Positions 44,880-52,214 of a stretch of DNA of 54,916 nt are shown piece by piece. Under the pieces are notes generated by a model, which was not told where the DNA came from, did not search any database, and was given only the letters and a program-made list of their open reading frames with translations. Made by a program: the position numbers and the translations under genes. Source of the stretch: a virus. The stretch spans positions 1 through 54,916 of IMG/VR virus record IMGVR_UViG_3300035698_016290; one strand, 5' to 3'. Within the stretch, counting starts at the first letter, position 1, and each line of letters opens with the position of its first letter.

Positions 44880-45566
44880 TTAGCTAGTTGTTGGACTTGT
44901 AGCCCCACTCCTAGCGAGTGCTGCTACAACAGTTGCATCATCTACTGGACGCCAACCATGCAATGTACGAGCAACATAAGTCATTTGTTGCTCAGACACG
45001 ATGTCATCAATCGAGACACCATATCCTTCATTCAAAATTTCAGCACCAATAACTCTCATAACCGCCATAGAACCATACTCATTGGCTGCAGCCAAGGTAA
45101 TGTCAAATGGTGGAATTTGATCTGCAAACCAAGGAGCGACAACTTCCTGGTCACTACCAATACTGGTTAGAGGGGATTCCTGATACTGCACTGGTGCAGT
45201 AGGGTCACCACCAGCCAATTGCAATGACAACGAAGAGTCGTCAATTACATTGACAAGTGCTTCTGGTCTAACATCATCTTTGTCAGACAAGAAAAGCAGT
45301 TGCTGTGCAGTTGGAGCATCTAAACCAAAAGTGCTGAGTAGAGCATGTTCGTCGAACACGATGAAAATCAACGTGCCGGCAATACCACGCTTACCACGGG
45401 AAAAGCTTCTTGGGTCAGCTGAGCCCATAGTATATAGAGGTGCCTTTTCTCTTGTTACTGAGTAAGAGATAGCTTGCAATTCAGCAATAACTTTGTTACC
45501 AAAAACGCCTTTGATATCGACGCCTGAAAAACTGTTATAGCCCTTTGAAATTCTATTTGCTGCCAT
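44880..45566 (-). CDS. Major tail tube protein
   Basis: A 228-residue protein; ATG with AGGAGG at good spacing, directly after the sheath gene, the standard order in contractile tails. The pattern of ISYSVTREKAPLYTMGSADP, RGIAGTLIFIVFDEHAL and WFADQIPPFDITLAAANEYG fits the tube fold (a beta sandwich with one helix) found in large myophages. A roughly 50-residue loop (FLSDKDDVRPEALVNVIDDS) is inserted in the middle. The gene is followed by a strong terminator, consistent with its need for high copy number. Two downstream genes encode paralogues. Confidence 0.87.
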   Translation of the reverse strand: MAANRISKGYNSFSGVDIKGVFGNKVIAELQAISYSVTREKAPLYTMGSADPRSFSRGKRGIAGTLIFIVFDEHALLSTFGLDAPTAQQLLFLSDKDDVRPEALVNVIDDSSLSLQLAGGDPTAPVQYQESPLTSIGSDQEVVAPWFADQIPPFDITLAAANEYGSMAVMRVIGAEILNEGYGVSIDDIVSEQQMTYVARTLHGWRPVDDATVVAALARSGATSPTTS

Positions 45567-45578
45567 GAGGTCCTCCTA

Positions 45579-47498
45579 TTATACCGCTGCCAAAGCAACA
45601 ACAATGGTGATTTGTCGCAGCTCAAACGCTGGTACGATTTTCAGTTGCAGAGTTGCTTGACCCAAGACTCTCTGCTGAGTAGTAGAAGTCAACTGGAATT
45701 GATATCTGTTGATAAGATGCTGTTTTACAAGCGCCTTCAACCTGCCATCAATAGCGGTCTCCAGAGCTGCTATTATTGCACCGCTCATTCCTTCACCAAG
45801 GAACGGTTCGCCGACAACTCGAATAGCGTCTACAGCAGCCTTGACCTGGCGAACGGTAGACAAACGCTGGTAATCAGAGTCAGGACGAGCCGCAGTTGGC
45901 GCATCCGAAACAACGATACCTCTAGTCTTTGCATGAAATGTTACATAGCGCTGACCTGCAAGATTATTCAATTTCGTATGGTTAATACGGAATGGAAGTC
46001 TTACACTTCTCAATACCTTATTGGTTGGTGCAGATACGGGACTCAACACGGAGTAGAAGCCACCATAAGTAGGAGCACCAGTCACGGTATAAGCAGTTGT
46101 CTGGCTAGGATTGGACAAGATTGGATAGCTAGCAACTACGTTGATATACTTTCCAATATCTACTATGTGATCGTTGTCATCTTCGATATGGAGGTCATCC
46201 AGCCAGCCTGTAGCTGACGCAGCAAACCCACCATGATAGAGACCGTCAATCGCATGGACTGAATGTCCAAGTAGAGTAGCACTGGTACGACGACCTGACA
46301 TAAACTTGTTACCAAGCAAGCCAGTTCCGTTACCTGTGGTTGTAACAACTGTAGATCCAGCAGTATCAACCTCGGTAGTTGGCAATGCGCCAACCCACAA
46401 TGCAATATCCTTTGGACTATATGAGTCCGGTGGAAGGACACCGACAACACCAGTCATTTCACTGTTGTCACGGCTCTGTATGTAGCAGTGATTAGCTAAC
46501 TGATAAGCAAAATTGACTTCATGGAAGTCACTGCCTGTCAGGGCTGTAGTACCATCTGTTTTCAAAGATGCTGTAGCACCTCCTGCTGTTGGAAAAATAC
46601 CGGCTCCAACATCAGCAAGAAAAGTTGTATCTCTGTCTGCTGTAACATCACTTGGGAACCACCACCAAAAGTAGTTAACTCCTTCGTATTCTTCTGTATA
46701 CAGAAGACCAAGAACATCAGTTGGTTCAGCAGCTGCTGGATAGTCAGATAAAGCATCAAGACCCAAAGCAACAGATGCAGCTACTGTTATATCTAAAATA
46801 TTCAAATCGTCAAGATATACATTCATTGGAACAACAACATCAGCCTGTTGATCGCTCAACAATTCATACGCATTGTACAATGATTCATACATCTCCATTC
46901 TGGACAGTTCAAGTCCGTCTGTTCCTGCAGTGAAAATTGCAGGACCATCACCAATACCATCTGCTGCCAACAAGGTGATTGGGGTTGCCAAAGAACCAAT
47001 ATCAACAGCTGGAGCACCCGTAGGTGTAATCCCGCCCAGAACTACTTCGCCAAGATCCACTGTAAGCAATGGATAGGCTGGGTTATTATCATAGACTAGC
47101 ACATCATCAGATGCTCGATATACTCTCACTCTTCCAGTACTTGCTTCGTAGAAGACTGTATAGTCGGTACCTGCTGAATCATCTTTACTGATGGTTTCCA
47201 GCGTGTAACCTGGGCTACTACCGATATCGATCAGAGTGGCTGTGGTTGCACCGATTCTAAAGAGAACAATATTTCCTGCACCTGCAATGGAAGTCTCGTA
47301 CAATCCTCTAGTCAATGTGCCAGAGTTGGCAAATGTAGATGCCGCGTCCGCAATGTTGGTCACAGCAAACTGAGTTTCAGCGAGCCCTTGTGAGGCTGTA
47401 CCCAAAACTAGTACGATTGGACTATCATTGACCGGAACGATCGTAATATTGCCATCTTGTTCATCTTTCCAGATGCCTGGTAGATTAGTGTAAGGCAT
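45579..47498 (-). CDS. Tail sheath protein
   Basis: A 639-residue protein with a strong AGGAGG eight bases before ATG. The N terminus (GITIVPVNDSPIVLVLGTAS-like: NITIVPVNDSPIVLVLGTAS) and ADAASTFANSGTLTRGLYE form the usual opening. The C-terminal domain is diagnostic: LNNLAGQRYVTFHAKTRG, YQRLSTVRQVKAAVDAIR, IDGRLKALVKQHLI, and TLQLKIVPAFELRQITIVVAL, where strands exchange between subunits. A middle domain (about 110-330) is larger than in minimal sheaths and probably faces outward. The protein contracts around the tube during injection. Confidence 0.93.
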   Translation of the reverse strand: MPYTNLPGIWKDEQDGNITIVPVNDSPIVLVLGTASQGLAETQFAVTNIADAASTFANSGTLTRGLYETSIAGAGNIVLFRIGATTATLIDIGSSPGYTLETISKDDSAGTDYTVFYEASTGRVRVYRASDDVLVYDNNPAYPLLTVDLGEVVLGGITPTGAPAVDIGSLATPITLLAADGIGDGPAIFTAGTDGLELSRMEMYESLYNAYELLSDQQADVVVPMNVYLDDLNILDITVAASVALGLDALSDYPAAAEPTDVLGLLYTEEYEGVNYFWWWFPSDVTADRDTTFLADVGAGIFPTAGGATASLKTDGTTALTGSDFHEVNFAYQLANHCYIQSRDNSEMTGVVGVLPPDSYSPKDIALWVGALPTTEVDTAGSTVVTTTGNGTGLLGNKFMSGRRTSATLLGHSVHAIDGLYHGGFAASATGWLDDLHIEDDNDHIVDIGKYINVVASYPILSNPSQTTAYTVTGAPTYGGFYSVLSPVSAPTNKVLRSVRLPFRINHTKLNNLAGQRYVTFHAKTRGIVVSDAPTAARPDSDYQRLSTVRQVKAAVDAIRVVGEPFLGEGMSGAIIAALETAIDGRLKALVKQHLINRYQFQLTSTTQQRVLGQATLQLKIVPAFELRQITIVVALAAV

Positions 47499-47515
47499 TA
47501 ACGAATCCTCCTAAA

Positions 47516-48238
47516 TTATAAACTTTCTTTTACGCTCAGATTGATTACAATGTCTTCGATTGTCTTTTCTTGGAACATCCTGATTTTTTCGGTTCTAACA
47601 AAAAAATCGATGGGTCTACCATACCATTTATTGTTGTTGACTTCGGTAACAATGTCGCTGCTCCTTCCCCAGAACAGAACTCTGTCTACCCCTTGCAACT
47701 TAAACCACCAGGAATACTCTTCCATGAAATCCTCGAACCATTCAGCTCGAGTATTCGCAGACTTATTTGTTCTAGCCCAAGAGGTAAACCTTACAATGTT
47801 GTCGTAATAATACCCAAGGGCAACTTTCCGATAACCTGGATTTTCCAAATCATCGAACTCTTCACGAAACATTGGCCGCAGATTTATATTTTCCCGCGAC
47901 ATTGGCTTTCCCTGTGCAAATTGGCCAGGTACTCTATTTATCAAACTGAAGACTATGCTTTCAGTCTGTGACTTCTCGTCTGGTTCCTCTTCGGTGAAAG
48001 TCACCTGATTAACCTCTGAGATGCCACTCCTGCTTTCATAGTCATTAATCGCTTGACGTACCAAATCATAAAATTCTAGTAATGACTTAGTATTACCAAA
48101 CGTTGTGGCACGACTGCCTTGTGAGCGAGTGCGTGGCGATGTATCGCTACTGATTTGATCATAGACCATGTTAACTGTAATCTTTTGTGATTCAGTCAAA
48201 CCGTCGTCTAATAGATCTAGAACAGTAGTACTTCCCAT
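47516..48238 (-). CDS. Probable tail terminator / tail completion protein
   Basis: A 240-residue protein; ATG with AGGG upstream. It lies immediately before the sheath gene, the place of the tail terminator in many myophages. Helical N terminus (TESQKITVNMVYDQISSD), then a mixed fold including GYYYDNIVRFTSWARTNKSA, WFEDFMEEYSWWFKLQGVDR and YGRPIDFFVRTEKIRMF, ending in TIEDIVINLSVKE. The alpha/beta composition and the ending strand IEDIVINL resemble gp15/gpU-type terminators, but the assignment rests mainly on order. The protein would cap the tail and dock to the neck. Confidence 0.6.
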   Translation of the reverse strand: MGSTTVLDLLDDGLTESQKITVNMVYDQISSDTSPRTRSQGSRATTFGNTKSLLEFYDLVRQAINDYESRSGISEVNQVTFTEEEPDEKSQTESIVFSLINRVPGQFAQGKPMSRENINLRPMFREEFDDLENPGYRKVALGYYYDNIVRFTSWARTNKSANTRAEWFEDFMEEYSWWFKLQGVDRVLFWGRSSDIVTEVNNNKWYGRPIDFFVRTEKIRMFQEKTIEDIVINLSVKESL

Positions 48239-48240
48239 TT

Positions 48241-48819
48241 TTATCCCTGTGGACCGTTGAGAAACTTAACCTGTTCCTCAAAGCAGTCTAGCTTATAATA
48301 CTCTAGCTTACCACGATCTCCTCGAAAATCAATCGCAGTTCCAATACGATATATAGTTTTTCTTTGATATGGTCTATTTGGTTGTCCAGCTTCGTCTGTC
48401 ATTAGTTCTACAATCTTGTCTGGAGAAACTTGTTTAGGGAAAAGATTAAGAGATAGATTGTATCGAAAGTAGAAAGAAACATAGGCTAGATTGGAAGTAC
48501 CCGGCCCATGGAGCTGCTCCTTGGTAGCCATACCAACAGAGCTGCGGATTGCTACTTTATATCCGTCGACAAGAGTTTCATCCCAGAGATAGGATTCGCC
48601 GAGACAGATTGGACAGTACTTGTCTTTATCAGACTCTCCTGTCAGGTCATTTACACATGGACAACGTACTAGTATACCGCTTGATGTTTGCATCTTGCGA
48701 TGGACAAACTTCTGCTTCTTAGCAATTTCTGGATAGCCGCCATCTAATGTATTGAATAGTTCTTCCCTCATATTGGGTTCTGTTCTCAACGTAGCATATG
48801 GGTCAAATTGACGTATCAT
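48241..48819 (-). CDS. Neck/connector protein with zinc-ribbon-like cysteines
   Basis: A 192-residue protein. I choose ATG 48817-48819, which overlaps the upstream stop as TAATG, over an earlier TTG. Four cysteines lie in CPCVN and CPICLGE, separated by about a dozen residues, a knuckle pair likely to bind zinc. Before them is HRKMQTSSGILVRC, after them YLWDETLVDGYKVAIRSS. The rest is beta-rich (LAYVSFYFRYNLSLNLFP, IYRIGTAIDFRGDRGKLEYY). Position between neck and terminator-type genes suggests a head-to-tail joining (head closure) role. Confidence 0.6.
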   Translation of the reverse strand: MIRQFDPYATLRTEPNMREELFNTLDGGYPEIAKKQKFVHRKMQTSSGILVRCPCVNDLTGESDKDKYCPICLGESYLWDETLVDGYKVAIRSSVGMATKEQLHGPGTSNLAYVSFYFRYNLSLNLFPKQVSPDKIVELMTDEAGQPNRPYQRKTIYRIGTAIDFRGDRGKLEYYKLDCFEEQVKFLNGPQG

Positions 48820-49811
48820 TACCAATACTTCTTGCGAGTTGGGTTACTCCAAGTACGCTTGTGTCGTCTGGTTCCGCTTTCACGAATACGGTCATTTGCA
48901 GCAGGCATTCTACGGTTAAGGTTCCCGCCCGCTGTGCTCTCCCAAGACCTTGAGACTATTGGTCTATCGGGGTCCCATGCTCCCTTGACCACATGAGCTG
49001 GAGATCTAGCTGCTTTAGCACCACCACCAGCAATCAACTGAGGTAGCCACTTGTCCATGCAATCACGCAACTTGTCCATTGCATCTCGTACACCATTAGT
49101 GTCGTATGTAACACTGAGGTCGGCGAGTGTCTTACTTCTCAACAATAGACTACCGATATTAGTAATCATCATAGAAGCAGCAATACATGATACATATTCA
49201 TATCTAGCATGCTTATACAGAGGATCATTATAATTGGATGGAGCCCAAGTTAGAACATCCGCCTCAAGAGATGCATCAAGAATAGCTAGTTCAATAATAT
49301 AATCGGGGATATCACTAATAAATCCACCTACTTCCATCCTAACTTTACGAGCAGAAGAGTAAGAAGGAAAGGTAGTTAGCATGAACTCAGACTCAAAGGT
49401 TTCCTCGAGTCCACCAGCTCCATCAGAAGCTTGAACACCAGACGTAATTGTGATTTGAACTAGATCGTTAGTATTCAGTTGATCTTCAATAGCTGCATGG
49501 GAACCACCTGTTGTGACATCAAAAACCATTACTCCAGATATTGCTTGGCAGAGAAGATTGCCGAACCATACATCATGCCAGATTCCATCAGGACCACAAG
49601 CAGGAGTAATGAATTCATATTCGAAGATACCCTGGCCAAGATAGGTAGGAACACCAGAGACTACGAATGCATCAGTAGGAGAGACAGTTTCTACATCAGG
49701 CTTAAAAATATGGATCACCACATCTTCGGCTTGTGCAATTTCTCCGTAATCATCTTTAAACTGGGAACGAAGAGAAATCGTCCCACCAGCCCTGATCATT
49801 CTTTTAGCCAT
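48819..49811 (-). CDS. Neck/head-tail connector-type protein
   Basis: A 330-residue protein; ATG with AGGAGG seven bases upstream. The first 110 residues form an Ig-like beta domain (GTISLRSQFKDDYGEIAQAE, ISGVMVFDVTTGG). Residues about 165-260 are helical (YIIELAILDASLEADVL, YEYVSCIAASMMITNIGSLL, MDKLRDCMDKWLPQL), resembling head-tail adaptors that sit below the portal. The C-terminal 60 residues are basic and proline/arginine-rich (RRMPAANDRIRESGTRRHKR) and end in NPTRKKYW. The N-terminal beta domain may decorate the neck. Function inferred from order. Confidence 0.6.
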   Translation of the reverse strand: MAKRMIRAGGTISLRSQFKDDYGEIAQAEDVVIHIFKPDVETVSPTDAFVVSGVPTYLGQGIFEYEFITPACGPDGIWHDVWFGNLLCQAISGVMVFDVTTGGSHAAIEDQLNTNDLVQITITSGVQASDGAGGLEETFESEFMLTTFPSYSSARKVRMEVGGFISDIPDYIIELAILDASLEADVLTWAPSNYNDPLYKHARYEYVSCIAASMMITNIGSLLLRSKTLADLSVTYDTNGVRDAMDKLRDCMDKWLPQLIAGGGAKAARSPAHVVKGAWDPDRPIVSRSWESTAGGNLNRRMPAANDRIRESGTRRHKRTWSNPTRKKYW

Positions 49812-49830
49812 TGGTTATCCTCCTCCGTGA

Positions 49831-49881
49831 TTATACCCTACTTTTAGGTTTTACCTGTTTACATCTGGTACAAGTTTTCAT
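49831..49881 (-). pseudogene. 17-codon mini-frame, possible relic of an HNH endonuclease start
   Basis: Between the LamG fibre gene and the connector gene an ATG (49879-49881) just after the fibre stop opens a frame of 16 residues: MKTCTRCKQVKPKSRV, then TAA. The CxxC followed by a lysine-rich turn is the form seen at the start of phage HNH proteins (compare CSKCKEQK at 22.6 kb). It may be all that remains of a deleted endonuclease, or a chance frame. No other gene lies in this 72-base gap. Confidence 0.35.
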
Positions 49882-49883
49882 AA

Positions 49884-52214
49884 TTATTTCTTTCGCGTAG
49901 GAACGCGGAATAGTTTGATGTCGGAGATTACGCCATTTATCTGACCTGCACCAGCTACACCTTGCCCTATATCTATCTCATCCAAGTCATCAGGTATTCC
50001 ACAATCCGTATCTTCTGCACCCTCAGCTACTTCATCAACATAGTTGTTTACACTATCAACTTCCCAAGTAGTTCGAATGGAATGAACAACTCCATCAACT
50101 ACATCTGTTATGCCGGTAACGTCTGAGTTATTTCCGACAGTTGCTCTAGTTAATGATACTGCTTGATCACTCGCGTTTATATACTGATAGATCCTATCAG
50201 TAACATTCCCTCCATCACTTAAAGCTACTAATCTAACAGTCGCAGGTAAATTATGATCAGGTAATAAGATTTTTGTAGCGATACTCCCTTCCTGCTCACT
50301 CCCTACTCCACCTAGATTACCATCATCACCCTTATAGGTAAGCTCGTCTTTGTTACGAGTAACAGCAGCTGTAGTAGTAGGGATTAGACTAGTAGGATAT
50401 ACACCGATTTCACACTGCATTCCCCAGGCATAACTATTAGCAGTTGCACCATCGCCAGCAAAAGCATTGTCTGTATCAGCTTCAGCAGGTTGTACATAGA
50501 ATGTATGAGCAGCTGCGGTACCAAGGAACTCTATGAAGCAACGGTACCAGCCATTACCCCAGTCCTCGATTCCAGAAGAGGTAGCACCAGCACCCTTGGT
50601 CCCTACAACTCCATTAGCTAGATCGAAGTAACAAGTGGCATTGGCCACTGTTTCATCTGAAAGGTAGAACCAATCCTGGTCTCCCTTCTTAACTAGTACA
50701 GAGAAGGTCCATTGAACTGCTGTGACTGTAATGTCCTGAGTCATCCCGTGGATACCATCAGTTGCGTCACCAATGATACCAGCAAGAATGCTAGTTGAAC
50801 CGTCAGGTAAAGTTACTGAACCTCCAACAGTGTCACCACCATCTAAGAGTGTCCACGTTGTGTCAAGATCAGCACTTTGTAAGCACAAGTTCTCCGCAGC
50901 GGTTTCAGACAAATACCCGCGGATACTAGTACCTGCTGAGTCTACTCTCTCAACAACTCTCATCCAGTTCGGGCCGCAGAGATAAGGTTTGCGAGCGTAT
51001 TCTTTGACGGACACTTGATCGAATTCAACGAAGCCGACACTTGATACTGTTAAAAGTCTAATATCAGGATTAGTAGACAATCTCTCTAAATCAAAATACT
51101 GCCATGCAATAGAAGCTGAACTTGTCCATAAAACTGTTCCACCATTACTTAATTTAGCAGTATTAGCTCCATCGGTTCTTGCCCATCCAGTTATACGGTA
51201 TGTTTTCCCTATAGTCATAATGGTTTGGTCGGCTCTAGGATTAGCCGTTCCATCATAGGCTATACGAAGAATTTGAGTTCCAGTATCTAGTGGACGAGTA
51301 AGAGTTTCCTTCGTTAAAACGGCGTCATTACTTGCCGTCCAATCAGTAACTCCTGTTGCCTCCATATCTCCATCAACTAACAGCTCAGGACCGTGTTGTT
51401 TATCTAGATAGGCTACAGTAGCTCTAGTCTGAACAGTAGGAGTAGCAGTACCACCCGCTCTGTTAGGTTGGATGCCTTGGAGCAAATTGAAACGTTCGAG
51501 TGCTATGTCGGCATTTAGATGTGTAGATAGCCATGCGTCACGTTTCCACATGGCTAGATAGGCTACAGTGTGATCAGAATCATTAGCACCATTAGGATCA
51601 GCACCTATAGTGAACTCATTAGCTGTAGTAATAGATCCAGCAGATGTAGAGATATCCGCTGCCACTCCAGCAACGCCATCTACATATGCTATTCCAAATC
51701 CAGACCTGTCTAGAAACCATATAACGTGATGCCATACATTAGAACCTAGTCCAGTGGCAGACACTGTAGAGATATCACCATCACTAAGAAGAAGTCGTAC
51801 AGTATCTGATGCTAGCTGGTTCATTCTCCAGCCATTAGCGGACAGTCGAGTACCCATTACAAAATGAGCAGAAGTAATATCGTCTAGCTTAAAAACGGCT
51901 TCAACTACCATATCTTCTATAGTAACGTCGCCTAATCCTGCACTAGCTATTTGATAATACCCACCGTCATTGAACTTCACAGAATCATCATTATCCCCTA
52001 CACAAGGACTTCCGTCGTGGAATGTAGGAGCTGTACCTGCTTGGAGGGTTAGGGTCTCGCCGTAATCCTCTGCTTCCCAATCTACTGAGTTAGCATCCTT
52101 ACCGTTGTATCGAAACGCGGGATCTACACTGACCCCATTTATCTTTAGACTAGAAGGAAGAGCATCTACACCGTAGTTAGCGTCTGGACTGAATAATTGG
52201 AAGGTAGGTGCTAT
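49884..52214 (-). repeat. Second LamG fibre unit (C-terminal copy)
   Basis: C-terminal half of the fibre, from about residue 780 to the end. It aligns over its whole length with the first unit. Divergence is clear at the protein level, so the duplication is not recent. Confidence 0.8.

Noticed and set aside
49829-49838. TATAAT on the minus strand as a promoter -10 box upstream of the connector gene
   Set aside because: No acceptable -35 element is found at 16-18 bases; late phage genes often use other promoters, so a single hexamer is not enough.
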